From Bombyx mori (taxonomy: Eukaryota > Arthropoda > Insecta > Lepidoptera > Bombycidae), in assembly GCF_030269925.1 (NCBI RefSeq), contig NC_085116.1, positions 3,410,001-3,474,000 of the forward strand: a DNA stretch of 64,000 bases. The letters run 5' to 3'. The first letter of the stretch is position 1; each line of letters begins with the position of its first letter. Of the stretch, positions 9,096 to 21,290 are shown one piece after another. The notes beneath the pieces were generated by a model. It was not told where the DNA came from. It worked only from the letters and a program-made list of their open reading frames with translations, and did not search any database. The position numbers and the translations under genes were made by a program.

Positions 9096-12000
9096 ACTAC
9101 CGACCACAAATCGCACCGGACAATGCGTAACATTCTCTGTTCGAACGGAGGTTACCTCATTTTAAACCTGTAATCGCTGCTAGGTTTCTAAGGGTGGATT
9201 CGACCAAACTTAAATTTATACACGAGTAACTATACGAGGAATAACCTATTCCATGATTTTAATCTCGAGTAAATCCATAGTCGTTTTTCCACGTATACTT
9301 GCGCTAGGAATAACAATACGCGAATAGCAGAGTGAATGGTGAACAAAAATAAAATCCGGCAAATAAATGTTGTTGTGCAACGGCATAGTGTAAGAGCATA
9401 CAAATTGTCAACTCGATTTTGCCGTATTTTAGTGTGAAAAAGTAGCTGTTGTGTAAGATGTCCAGCTGTCAAACGTATTATTTTTATTTGTTGTTTGTTT
9501 GAGGGAATTGTCAAGTTTTGTCGTGTGGTTTTATCTTTTTTCGTTTAAACGTTGCATTATACAATGCCAGACTATTAATAATAATTTAATGCATTGCGTT
9601 GACTTGAAATTAAAACAGAATAAATATTTATGAAATGATGAAAACCATTAATTAATTTTCCACAAAGAAGTTTTCAATTTAATGCCATAATAACAATAAA
9701 CTAGTATCCATGCTTTATAGTACAATAACCTTTCATGATACCGTCACGAATGAAAGCAATCTAGCACGTCGACTGAAGGCATTGATTTCGAATTTCCAGT
9801 TAAAACAAATGTTTGTAGAAAATAGCGAAAACCGGTTTGGTTTTAGTTCGATATTTTGCTGCAATCTCGACATTGATTGACAGCGTGTTGGACTGCAGCC
9901 GGGAATAAGGTCACATTGCTGCAAATAAACTTTATTTAGAGTTGTTGTTTTTTTTTTTGCATTGTAAGAAATCGGACATTTTGGCCTTTGGTCTGTTTTG
10001 GATGAAACGAGAAATGGTCATCTTTTGCAATGGGATTGAAAGATTTTATGGCCAATGGATCTAGTACGAAACTGCAGTAGCGCTGCAACCTCTCTTCGAT
10101 GCTAGTTTGAGAAAGACACTTTATGGTACTTATGAAATGCCTTGTAAGGAAATTGATTTCAGTGTTCAAAACGCACTCTAATGAACGCTATGGTTCAAGA
10201 TACTGTAGATAAATGCCCCGGGACTGGTGGTGTTACGGTCTCTAAAGGGATATAAGGGTCATTTCAAACAGTTTCTAAAAGTACGAATATATCATTCAGT
10301 ATATAACAATAAAAGAAGCGAAGTTCCGCACTTCGCAAGAGATTAATTATATTATTGTAGAGCTGCCTTAACTTATTTGATACTAAAAGTAAACAGATAA
10401 GAAAAAAACTAGAGAAATAGTCAAACTATAAATTTTTATACTGATCAATGCTGTCGAATTATGAACATAAGCATAGAATTTTATTTGCTGGAAATAATTA
10501 CCAACGAAATTAATAAATGTTTGAAATACATTGTTTCAGCTTCGAAATATAAATCTATAAAAGCGAAAAGCGGAAAAAAACGTGAAGTTTTTGTTTATTT
10601 TACTGCTTTTCATAACGAAAACGGCAGCGTTATTGTTATTGTGTGTTGTTGTTCCACGGATAATGAAAAAAACTTTTCGGTATTATAAATTTTATATGCA
10701 TATTTTTCAAATTCATCATAGGTATATTATGATTAAGCCTACTGATTAATCCTACATAATCAGATATGAAATGTTCGTTTTCTTATTCTAAATTCTAATT
10801 GCTTGCTATATTAATTATAAGATTGGATTAAGAATCATGAGTACCATTCACAGCCTATTGTTATTCTTTCATCGTGAAAGCCGTTCGTGAACGTATGTCA
10901 ATATGCAGGTCCTTAGAAAATATTAGTTCGTGTATACGGGATCTCTAGTCCAGGCATAGTCCTATCGTTTGATATCGGGACACCTAATCCCTTAAGCTCA
11001 CTTAAGTCAGTATCTACCGTATCGCCTGCCGTAGCTTTAACACGGATAGTTGCTTCGCAAGTAAAAATGGGCAAGTTATAGTTCTTCTATACGCCTCACG
11101 ATCACCACTTTAGGCATCTACTTAACACTTACTAGGGACTTTATGAAAATAAATGTATGACTTAAAGCCAAAATAGCAGGCAGATCAAGTGAAAGGAACA
11201 TCAATCCTTGAATTTTGTGTATAAATAGCTGCTTTATATTTAACCATAACAAGCATCCGTCCTAAAGCAAAATCAGTTCCAATATATTTTTATATTCCAG
11301 TTTCCAATTTTCAAAGGACACGTGACAAAATCGTTTCGTATGATTTAATTCAAATCGAGATTCCGTTAGGTCCTGCTTCATAGTCTGGAAACATTTCTGG
11401 AGACGTTAGAACTAAGAACGATTTAGATAAGCCTATTTCCTGTTCGGTCTAGAACCGGATATCGAGCTTGTGATCTAGCTTGTAAATCGTCGTACCCGAG
11501 TAAATGTTTCGAGATATTGCGATTGTGTTCACGGACATAGACATGTTAGTTCTGATTTTATTCGCATTTTGAAGGTAAGTTAATTTTAAATAAATAACGG
11601 AACTAGTGCGAACTTACTAAGTAAGTAATACGAATCTGTTTTGTTGTATGTCTCTACGGGTGGAATTTTGTTTTTTGATTACTAGCTTCTTGATGATCAA
11701 GCGACTTAAATTTTTTTATGTAAAATATGTAGCAATGGACGATTTTGCAAGGAAATTGAGAGACGAACACAGAAATTTATACCTGGTATGCTAATAATAG
11801 GATATTTGATTAGTATCTAACGTGATGAAGTAGCATTATCGCAACTTGTAAAAATGATATTACAAATAACTTACTATGCTTCAGTTGTTTAGACCGAAAT
11901 CATTGAAAAACCCTGATTTTTCTAACTTTCTATACCGTTTTGTTTTAGATTTTGATTTCACGCCTCTTGCAGGCGCCATGCCAGAACGCCAGAACTGTTA

Positions 12001-12355
12001 CGGTCTTTTAATCTGTGATTTATATAGATATATCCATTGTTAGGTGACTTATGTACATATATACATACTTATATACATACATCAGTTAGGTAGAACATTT
12101 TCACCAAATTTCTTATTGTTGATTTAAAAATCCAAATCGGCTACACAAATTTCAGTGAAACCGCCTAAATTTCGCCCGATAATTAGAAAAGCACGCAAAA
12201 GAGGTGAAAATTTTCTAGAATTTAGATATTTTCTTCATTAAGATCGAGGTTGAGGGTTGAGAATTATTCATTAACGAGATCTTAATTTTTTCATTCGAGG
12301 TAACAAAGCTTTTTTGTCTAATTTTTCTAGAAGATTCACGAAGTCTGGTTATAGT
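9096..12355. other. Mostly unique AT-rich non-coding DNA
   Basis: About 3.3 kb with no convincing exon, RNA gene or recognised repeat. Open frames at 9230-9514 (-), 9936-10169 (-) and 10461-10688 (+) are short, low in complexity and without domains. This is one of the longest repeat-poor stretches in the window and could be intronic or intergenic. Confidence 0.5.
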
Positions 12356-12799
12356 TTTGAAGTCGTTGCGGTCTATAGGATAAGACGTCCGCTGCATTCG
12401 TATCTAGCGATGCAACGGTGTTCGAATTCCGCAGGCGGGTACCAATTTGTCTAATTAAATACGCACTTAATAAATATTCACGATTGACTGCCACACTGAA
12501 GAACTAAAAGCGTGTAATAAAAATCAAACCCGGAAAATTATAATTTGCGTAATTACTGGTGTTAGAACGTCTTATGGGTCCGCACGGGTATGTACCACCA
12601 CCCCGCCTATTTCTGCCGTGAAGCAGTAAAGCGTTTCGGTTTGAAGGGTGGGGCAGCCGTTGTGCTGTCAAAACTGAGATCTTACAATTCATTTCTCGAG
12701 GTGGGTGGCAGCACTTACGTTGTAGATGTCTATGGTCTGCGGTAACTACTTAACCCGCGGTGGGCCGTGAGTTCGTCCACCCATCAAAGCCATAAAAAA
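12356..12799 (+). mobile_element. Bm1-type SINE, near full length
   Basis: Full architecture is present. A tRNA-related head (about 12361-12435) has a box A-like region around GGATAAGACG and a box B-like GTGTTCGAATTCC, the internal RNA polymerase III promoter layout. The unique middle (AAAATTATAATTTGCGTAAT), the common body and a short A tail follow. Several body substitutions suggest an older copy. The tRNA-like part is not a functional tRNA gene. Confidence 0.85.
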
Positions 12800-13557
12800 G
12801 TAATTTTTGTTTGTTTTGGTTGTTTCGTTTGCTTGTAGAAATTCTAAGCCCCAGTTTCTATTAGTACAACGCATTACTGATTCACGGCAAAAATGGGCTA
12901 ATGACGTTCGGTACCTATCTGGCTCACATGACCCTACCAGCAACCACCAGTAATATCAGGATATATTGAACACTATTTTTCTTTTGTGAATGCACATTGA
13001 ATTTGTTTCTAGTTGAAATTGCCCAGTATTTGCACTGACAGTTTTAAAATTTCGCAAGCTAATTAAATAATAATAATAATAATAAAACACAGATTTTAAA
13101 ATCATTTGATTCAGTTCTGTAGACTTGGGAACGGAATAATGAAAGATAGTCTCCACGATCAATCAAATCAGAACGAAGTATAAAAAATCTAGAATGTTCC
13201 AAAAACAATTAAAACAAAAGACAGCCAACGCAAAAAATAAATTTCGCATTGCAATCCTTAAGGAAATCATTTTGAAATTATTAGTCCGTAAGTTTCCAAC
13301 GGAGTTCCGTACGTAATAAAACCGAGAACTTTGAATGTTAACGGTAACATTACGGAGCGCTTGCATTAAATGCAGACAAGTTGCTGCATCTTCAAGCTTA
13401 CAACGTCTGAGTTGTGGAGTACAATTTTATTAGTGCCGGGTCTCATTTAATTTTCGCTCTTATTATCAAATGTAATCTTCACGAACGCCAGTTTCAAGTT
13501 CCCGTCAAAGTTTGCTTAGCATTTTAATAATAGATGTTGTTGCATCTGTATTCTTAG
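12800..13557. other. AT-rich non-coding DNA
   Basis: No gene is supported. It contains a TAA microsatellite at about 13067-13085. Short - strand frames have no domain. Confidence 0.4.
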
Positions 13558-13922
13558 TTTTTTTTTTTATTTTTTTTTATTGCCTACATTTGTGCACGAG
13601 CTCACAGACCACCTGGTGTTAAGTGGTTACTGGAACCCATAGACATCTACAACGTAAATGCGCCACCCACCTTGAGATATAAGTTCTAAGGTCTCAGTAT
13701 AGTTACAACGACTGCCCCACCCTTCAAACTGAAACGCATCGCTGCTTCACGGCAGAAATAGCTAACGAAACACGACTACACCGAGGACTTCCAAAACCAT
13801 CCGGAATCATACAGAGCAAGATCACTAATAGGCATAATACAACACAACTTCGACTGCGGCGTTCCATGGCCCCTATACTTTATGGGGACATAGAAATAAA
13901 GATAAATCTAACGTTTTGCTTT
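13558..13922 (-). mobile_element. Bm1-related element with alternative 5' half, - strand
   Basis: Poly(T) at the low end marks the 3' tail. After the common Bm1 body, the sequence continues into the same 160-bp alternative 5' half found at 8717-8880 and ends at the equivalent position (GCAAAACGTTAG on the - strand). Confidence 0.75.
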
Positions 13923-13925
13923 CAA

Positions 13926-14180
13926 TTTTTTTTTAAATGCTTAGATGGGTGGACTCCGGTGGACGAGCTCACAGCCCACTTGGTGTTAAGTGGTTACTGG
14001 AGCCCATAGACGTTTACAACGTAAATGCGCCACCCACCTTGAGATATAAGTTCTAAGGTCTCAGTATAGTTACAACGGCTGCCCCACCCTTCAAGCCGAA
14101 ACGCATTACTGCTTCACGGCAGAAATAGGCGGGGCGGTGGTACCTACCCGTGCGGATTCACAAGAGGTCCTACCACCAGT
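13926..14180 (-). mobile_element. Bm1-type SINE, 5'-truncated
   Basis: A second - strand copy directly adjoins the preceding one. It has a T-rich tail at its low end and the body start TACCACCAGT at the high end. It carries a small insertion near 13950 that duplicates the GTGGAC motif. Confidence 0.8.
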
Positions 14181-15069
14181 AAATATCCACATTAGTACAA
14201 GAAAAGTTTCCGGATTAGGGTTATTTGACATGCTATGTTTGCTTTGCACTGAGACAGGTGCTCAGACTTATATACGCTTTACTGTCTTCTAAACCAGATG
14301 AGAAGCTCACATGTGATGATCATAGCTGCTCACGGATAGCAATGTTAAGAGTACTGTCAAGTACCATTCCGTACAATAGAAAACGAGTTTTTTTTTAAAA
14401 TAGGCGGTATCATAGCGGACATTATTGCGATTATTCGTTCCTGAGCCAAATACCATGTGCTATAAAGATTTCACATACCTACCTAAATATAACAGCTACA
14501 CTGTAAAAATGAATTGTGCAGAATGAAGACAAATGTATCATTTAGCAATCTAAATCTTTCGAAGCTTGAATAGCATAGATTTAAATATTGGTATGCAAAT
14601 TACAATTGCAATAAGTAAGTAGTAAGTAACCTTATCCACGATATACTGTATTATTGTATTACTGTGATATTGATCAACTGCACACCCGTAAACAAAATTA
14701 TCAAAGTCACTGGTTTATGTTATGTAACAAATATCGCGAGCAACACAATATGAGCGACAATGACGGATGACGCTACATACAGCTAATATTAATATAATGC
14801 GAAGTCTTCATTTAATTACGCCTTGATGAATAGAATGAGGATTAGCACATTTATGAACCGACCTCCCGCTGTGTTTTCATATAATGACACTTTCATTGAA
14901 AGTCGCGTAGGTCGCTTTCGACGGATGAAAGAACTTATGTGTGATGAGTTTAAAATAAAATTTCAAGTCAACGCCATCTCACAGCACGCCTTAGTAATTC
15001 AAATAGGAACTAGAATGGATTTAACAACGATTTGTTAAGGTTTTAAATGACATTAACATTCATTTTAAA
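14181..15069. other. AT-rich non-coding DNA
   Basis: No gene or recognised repeat. A 71-codon + strand frame at 14823-15038 has no known domain and is not called. Confidence 0.4.
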
Positions 15070-15360
15070 CTAGCTGACCCGGCAGACTTCGTAGTGCCTC
15101 AATCGATAAAAAAAAAGACCTTTTGTATAAAATAAACTTAAAACAAACAAAACGAATCCGTCCGAGGGGGGTCATCAAAGGAAAAAGAAAATTGTTATTT
15201 TTATTTAATACCGAGCATTTTCATATTTTTATTTCATATATCTTTTAAACCTTCTCTGGACTTCCACAAATAATTTAAGACCAAAATTAGCCAAATCGGT
15301 CCAGCCGTTCTCGAGTTTTAGCGAGACTAACGAACAGCAATTCATTTTTATATATAGAGA
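15070..15360 (+). repeat. Short retroelement family A
   Basis: Begins CTAGCTGACCCGGCAGAC and ends in TATATATAGAGA. A nearly identical copy lies at 24455-24746. The 3' part (AATCGGTCCAGCCGTTCTCG) is of a type common in insect genomes near RTE-like LINE ends; this assignment is from memory. It encodes nothing. Confidence 0.75.
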
Positions 15361-15823
15361 TTTGGGAATGTTGCCTAAGAAAATACGATACAATAGAAAT
15401 TACATTACATACAATAGATACAATAGAAATACGATATAAATTCAGCGTTTTTATTTTTTATTTATTTATTTATTTATGTAAACACAAAAAAGAATATATA
15501 GTACAGAGTAATAGGAAAATTACGTACAAAGGCACTGCTTATTTCGTTAAAAAATCTCTTCCAGCAGACCGGCGAGAGGATTATGAGAATAATAATTAAA
15601 AGTGATGAGTGTGCGTAGAACAGCTAAATAACAAATACAATATGAGAATTATAGTAATGCACATACACATAGCAAATATTGTTAAACTTGAATACAACAT
15701 ATTATAAGTAACACAGTATATACGAAGAGTATAGAACAATGATCATTCGGTCGATTTATTTCCACATTCAAAAGTTATCAAACATGTACGAGGCCACATT
15801 TTTGTTCCTATTTCGCCTAATTT
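15361..15823. other. AT-rich non-coding DNA
   Basis: No gene seen. Simple TTTA repeats lie near 15454-15476. Confidence 0.4.
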
Positions 15824-16070
15824 TACTGGTGGTAGGACCTCTGTGAGTCCGAGCGGGTAGGTACCACCATCCCTGTCCATTTCTGCCGTGAAGCAATAAT
15901 GCGTTACGGTTTGAAGGGCGGGGCAGCCGTTGTAACTATACTGAGACCTTAGAACTTATATCTCAAGGTGGGTGGCGCGTTTACGTTGTAAACGTCTATG
16001 GGCTCCAGTAACCATTTAACACCAAGTGGGCTGTGAGTTCATCCACCCATATCAGCAATAAAAAAAAAAA
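15824..16070 (+). mobile_element. Bm1-type SINE, 5'-truncated
   Basis: Common SINE body with an A tail at about 16059-16070. The head is missing. Confidence 0.8.
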
Positions 16071-16439
16071 TTGAAAACAAAAACGTCAAGTAGTAATTAT
16101 AACAATCAAAAACGAATCCAGCAAATTCGAAGTTGCCGCATTCGGAGAATTAATTGCAATTAAATCTTCAGAAACATTTTAAACGAACGTTATACTGCCT
16201 AACTTGTGTAATAAATTTCTTTTAACATTCAAAAATAATTGGACAGAAAACAACCGAGACCCCAACCTAAGCGACATTAGATCGTTTCGAACGACAATAG
16301 TTCGCGTAATTGATATAATTATAAACGTAATGAGCTTGTTGAAGTTGGAAGCGAATAAGTTCTACTAAAGTTGTCGGGTTCGGTTCAGGCGGTTGTATAA
16401 TGGCCGTTGTAATTTTATGTAATATCATCATTCGTACTT
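16071..16439. other. AT-rich non-coding DNA
   Basis: No supported gene between two SINEs that point towards each other. Confidence 0.4.
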
Positions 16440-16705
16440 CAAAAAAAGAGGAGGTGCTTAAATCGGTGAACGAGCTCACAGCCCACCTGGTGTTAAGTGG
16501 TTACCGGAGCCCATTGACATCTACAATGTAAATGCCACCACCCACCTTGAGATATGAGCTCTAAGGTGTCAGTTTAGTTACAACGGATGCCCCACCCTTC
16601 AAACCGAAACGCATTACTGCTTCACGGCAGAAATAGACAGGGTGTTGGTACCTGTGTGGGCTCACAAGAGGTCCTATTGCCAGTAGAGAGGTCCTACCAC
16701 CAGAA
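16440..16705 (-). mobile_element. Bm1-type SINE, 5'-truncated, - strand
   Basis: Reverse complement of the Bm1 body. At its 5' end the GAGGTCCTA motif is duplicated (about 16667 and 16690). It sits head-to-head with the full-length copy that starts at 16764, making an inverted pair with a spacer of about 60 bp. Confidence 0.8.
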
Positions 16706-16763
16706 ATGTCGTAAATAATACAATAATAATAATAAAAATGCGAGATTAAAATGTAGTTGAAAT

Positions 16764-17209
16764 TTTGAAGTCGTCGTGGCCTAAGGGATAAGACGTCCGG
16801 TGCATTCGTGTTGAGCGATGCACCGGTGTTCGAATCTCAGGCGGGTACCAATTTTTCTAATGAAATACGTACTCAACAAATGTTCACGATTGACTTCCAC
16901 GGTGAAGAAATTAACATCGTGTAATAAAAATGAAATCCGCAAAATTATAATTTGCGTAATTACTGGTGGTAGGACCTCTTGTGAGTCCGCGCGGGTAGGT
17001 ACCACCGCCCTGCCTATTTCTGCCGTGAAGCAGTAATGCGTTTCGGTTTGAAGGGTGGGGCAGCCGTTGTAACTATACTTGATACCTTAGAACTTATCTC
17101 AAGGTGGGTGGCGCATTTACGTCGTAGATTGCTATGGGCTCTAGTAACCATTTAACATCAGGTGCGCTGTGAGCTCGTCCAACCATGTAGCAATAAAAAA
17201 AAAAAAAAA
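16764..17209 (+). mobile_element. Bm1-type SINE, full length, best-preserved copy
   Basis: The clearest full copy. A tRNA-derived head at 16769-16842 contains TGGCCTAAGGGATAAGACG as the box A region and GTGTTCGAATCTC as the box B region. The AT-rich middle (AAATTATAATTTGCG), the conserved body and a 14-16 nt A tail follow. The head suggests transcription by RNA polymerase III. Movement would need enzymes from a partner LINE, for which the tail homology to the BMC1 3' end makes BMC1 the obvious candidate. Confidence 0.88.
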
Positions 17210-17515
17210 TCTATTTACACACTGCTTTCAACAATGTTTCAAAGATCCTACGGGTCGAGTGTTTGAACGAAGAAAAATATGCTCATCACGACGCCACACT
17301 TTACGTTCCAGACATTAGGAAGGCTTAATAAGCTTGTTCAAGTTCCCGTAAACTTACAAGCTCTTCCAAAGTTCTCGGGTAACGTCGTAAGATATAAAAG
17401 TGCAATTTAGACATGCCGGCTCTTGTACAAGGTGTAATGATGTGAATAATTTTATATGTGTGTACATACATTATAATTAGGGCCTTATCTTAGCCTAGCT
17501 GTGTGTAATCACTAC

Positions 17516-18142
17516 ATAGTCATACATATAAAACAAAGTCGCTTTCTCTGTTCCTATATCTGTCTGTCCATATGTATGCTTAAATCTTTAAAACTACGCA
17601 ACGGATTTTGATGCGGTTTTTTTTAATAGATAAAGGAGATTGAAGAGGAAGGTTTATATGTATAATAACATCCATTAAATAGTGGAGAAATTTATAATAA
17701 ACTAGAGGTCCCGCAGTAGTCGAAATTCGACTATAATTAATTGGAATTGTAAGTTTGTACACTATTATGATTGTATTTTATACTTCTATAATAATATATC
17801 GATGTTCTATAATCACAAATTTCGCCAAGGCTACACTATAAAAAAATTATTAATAAAGAAAAACAATATTGAATCTATTCTCAATTTGACAACAGACGTC
17901 AAGAACAAAAGTTTGACAATAAATAGTATGCATGCGTGTGTGCGTCAAATACATGGTATGTAGTGTGTGTAATGTTTTCTTTATTAATTTAATGTAGCTT
18001 TTATGCATTATTTTAAAAAATATTAGCATTGTGCACTTCTTCTCTATATCCTCTATAAGTACAGAAAATTTCATATTCCTCCGTCCGCGCAATTTTCGTA
18101 AAAAGGGATACAAAGTTTTTGCTTCACGTATTAATATATAGA
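17516..18142 (+). repeat. Short retroelement family B with upstream extension
   Basis: The part 17701-18142 matches 20119-20523, and on the other strand 8076-8500. The preceding 185 bp (AACTACGCAACGGATTTTGA and following) resembles sequence commonly seen next to such elements in insects and may belong to a longer parent element. No ORF survives. Confidence 0.65.
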
Positions 18143-18238
18143 TTACAGTTTCCGAAGCGAAGGGAGGACGGGTCGCTAGTAATGAATATGTTGAGCGAAC
18201 GCATATTCGGGAGTGGCCCTGATTATCTTATCTATTAT

Positions 18239-18765
18239 CTCATTAGGGCGTCTTGTAAGTCCGCACGGGTAGGTACCACTAACCTTACTAACGCTACTAT
18301 TTCCGCCGCTAAGTAACAATTCCCTCTGTTGTGAAGTGTGAGACGCCCCTAGATTCTCGTATATATATATAGTAACTGGTCGCCCATGGACATCACAAAT
18401 GACAGGTGCAGAGTCAGGCCGCTGCCTACTGCTGTGATCTCTCCTCAACCCCTCTTTTAAGGAGGGCGCTTCGTAGCGCTCAGGAAACACAGTGGGAGTT
18501 CGGTGCAGAGCCGCATGATGCGTAGCAGATAAGATCTCTGGAAACTCACTGTCGATAGCAGCAGTTCCAGATAGTATAAATGAACTCTGTTCCCATATCG
18601 AGAGATGCGGGGAAAAAGGGGATGACGGGATTATCTCGAACAAGTCCAATTCAATTGAGGCTTAGAGGTCTAGTCTCAAAGTCGCATTCGTATATTGATG
18701 CTTAAGGGCTTCGGTGACTTCTTAACATCAGGTGTGCTGTGATCTGGTTCACCTGTCTATGCAAA
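18239..18765 (+). mobile_element. Decayed Bm1-type SINE interrupted by a BMC1 fragment
   Basis: The + strand Bm1 body starts near 18239 (GTCCGCACGGGTAGGTACCA) and seems to resume at about 18665, ending near 18765 with the TTAACATCAGGTG tail motif. Between them, 18350-18650 is a - strand BMC1 pol/3' UTR relic. Both parts are strongly diverged, so the nesting is inferred. Confidence 0.5.
18350..18650 (-). pseudogene. BMC1-type LINE 3' relic
   Basis: Read on the - strand it keeps the end of pol in decayed form (TVFPERYEAPSLKEGL, compared with TVFPERYDMSFFKRGL in the intact copy) and the start of the 3' UTR. Frameshifts and substitutions make it dead. Confidence 0.75.
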
Positions 18766-19761
18766 TCTATCGGCGCAGACGAACAAATAAGCTTACAACA
18801 CAGCAGCTCTCAAGTATTTACCAAACTCCAAAGATACTATGAAGTAAATGCCACGGTCAGCCTTAAAATGTGAGTTCTGACCTATTTATGGTAGAAACAA
18901 GTAAAATGATACTAGTACGTACTGACCCATACTTCAACATGATCAGTCATAATAAATATGAGGTGATTATCTAAGTACCACTTACCTATTTATTCTATTT
19001 CTATTTTTTAGGCAGATAGGTCAGCCGCTTTAGAAATATAAGTGCAGCTTTTACAAAGTGGGAGGATTCACTATGTCAAGTTTCTGGGCTTAAATAACCA
19101 CTCAATACCGGGTAAATTTTTCTGCCTATCTAGAGAATTAAAACCGAGGATTTTGGTATTTCGAAAGGATCACGAGGAAGTGATAATAGCTTAGAGAACT
19201 CAGAGTCAAGTGTCTGGGTCTTCTGGTAAATACCTATATGTGGTATATATATTTATGATATACCATTATGTGTAACTCCAGCTTCGAACTTATGACAGAA
19301 TAATGAAGGCTGTCAGTGGTTAAATTTCAACAAGACAGTGATAACATGCGTGGTTTTTTGATATGACCATTGAGATGTAAGATTAGGTAAATACTGCAAT
19401 TCTAATAGCTAAGAACGATTGCAAATTCAAAGAAAACGAACAAACAAATCATGTTTGTTTTCATATGTGCTAAATATTTAGTGTCAGTTAGAAACTTTGG
19501 ATCGAAAAAGCTAAGCTCGACTTTAGTGACATTGTATTTCTTCACAGTTATAGGATTTACGAGAGGCCGGCCTCGGGGTCCTGGCAATATGCACAAATCC
19601 TTTAATATAGCTTTTGGGCGACCGTATTTCATCAGCGCTATTACGCTTCACATATTGGCAAATCTTTTATCGCACAATTTTACCTTATAAACGGGATCAC
19701 CTATCAAATATGTTCTACACATGCGCAAAATATATGCAGTCTTTATACAGTATACAGGCAG
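18766..19761. other. Non-coding DNA
   Basis: No gene is supported. Overlapping frames on both strands at about 19402-19690 have no domains. Confidence 0.4.
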
Positions 19762-20008
19762 TTCACTGGTCGTAGGGCGTATTATGAGCCCGCACGGGTA
19801 GATACCACCACTCAGCCTTTTTTCTGCCGTGAAGTAGTAATGCGTTTCGGTGTGAAGGGTAGGGCAGCCGTTGTACTATAAAATCGAGTCTTAGGACTCA
19901 TGTTTCAAGTTTAGTGGCGGTATTTATGTTGTATATGTCTATGGGCTCCGATAACCAGTTAACGGATGGGTCCTAAGTCCGTCCACACTTCGAAGTAATA
20001 GAAAAAAA
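19762..20008 (+). mobile_element. Bm1-type SINE, diverged and 5'-truncated
   Basis: The body begins TTCACTGGTCGTAGG and ends in a seven-A tail. Numerous substitutions and a short deletion mark it as old. Confidence 0.75.
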
Positions 20009-20118
20009 GTCCACTTTCAAGGGTGTGACATGGGATAGTCAAACACGCATTCAACATTCATGTTATTAAAATTTTTGGACTTTGTTAATAGCATTCACAG
20101 CAGGAGCGTTTACTTTTA

Positions 20119-20523
20119 ACTAGAGGTCCCGCAGTAGTCGAAATTCGACTATAATTAATTGGAATTGTAAGTTTGTACACTATTATGATTGTATTTTATA
20201 CTTCTATAATCACAAATTTGGCCAAGACTACACTTTAAAAAAACAACATTTAATCTATTCTCAATTTGACAACAGACGCCAAGAACAAAAGTTTGACAAT
20301 AAATAGTATGCATGCGTGTGTACGTCTAATCATGGTATGTAGTGTGTGTAATGTTTTCTTTATTGATTTAATGTATCTTTTATGCATTAATTTAAAAAAA
20401 TATTAGCATTGTGCACTTCTTCTCTATATTCTCTATAAGTGTGGAAAATTTCATACTCCTCCGTCCGCGCAATTTTCGTAAAAAGGGATACAAAATTTTT
20501 GCTTCACGTATTAATATATAGAT
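20119..20523 (+). repeat. Short retroelement family B
   Basis: From ACTAGAGGTCCCGCAGTAG to the AT-rich end at about 20523. It is highly similar to 17701-18142, with a deletion of about 15 bp near 20210 and another near 20240. Confidence 0.75.
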
Positions 20524-20839
20524 GTAATAGAAATAACAAATAGTATGTTATTTCATATTACACGTCTCACACCGTGTATCTTCTTCAAACTTAATCAATT
20601 TGCTTTAAAACATGCCAACGCTACTAGAAATGCGTGCATACTTTAAAATTATGAAACGTACAAAATCATGACGTGAATTTGTTTGAAAGAATACTCACGA
20701 AATTCACGTTGATATTTTTTTTTTGTTCTACAACGTTTTCATTTCAATGACTGTCTGCGACCTGACAGACGGTAATTTAAAGATCCCGAAGAGATTTCCC
20801 AAGGTTCGGGATAAATAAAACTTCCACCGAAATTCAAAT

Positions 20840-21290
20840 TAAAATTCTATTTAACACTTAAAACACTTTACGACTCGTGGTTCACTTCTTCCGCTTCGCT
20901 TCAGGTGATCCGTTCGCTGTTTCGCTTCGAGTAGATTCGATTACTAAACCGCTTTCATGTCATCTCTGCAACGCTTTTTAGTCGATACGACATCCCTAGA
21001 ATTTAGCGGTAGGCAGTGGCTTGGCTCTGCCTCTGGCATTGCTGAAGTCCATGGGCGACGGTAACCACTCACCATCAGGTGGGCCGTATGCTCGTCTGCA
21101 TACAAGGGCAATAAAAAAAATATTTCGAGAACATTCCTGACAAGTCGAGTAGTTTCGATATATGTGTTTCCGCTATTTGATAATAGATGTCGTTTTACAT
21201 CTCGAGTGTTCTCGATTTTACTAGTTATTTTAATATTCGTTTCTGCTTTTCGGCGATAAATGGCGTTGCTCTTACCGGCGGAATAATATA
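20840..21290. repeat. Repeat C, split by a BMC1 3' fragment
   Basis: The segments 20840-21000 and 21119-21290 match 45535-45850 in order (GGTGATCCGTTCGCTGTTTC, CATCCCTAGAATT, CTCGAGTGTTCT, GATAAATGGCGTT). The 45-kb copy runs straight through where a BMC1 end sits here. The family was not identified; LTR or DNA-transposon origin is possible. Confidence 0.65.
21001..21118 (+). mobile_element. BMC1-type LINE, extreme 5'-truncated insertion
   Basis: The terminal 110 bp of the BMC1 3' UTR (AGCGGTAGGCAGTGGCTTGG to GGGCAATAAAAAAAA) lies inside repeat C. It is the usual product of incomplete target-primed reverse transcription. Confidence 0.8.

Noticed and set aside
16769..16842. Possible tRNA gene
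   Set aside because: Box A and box B are present, but the sequence is the head of a repeated SINE and does not fold into a complete cloverleaf by eye.
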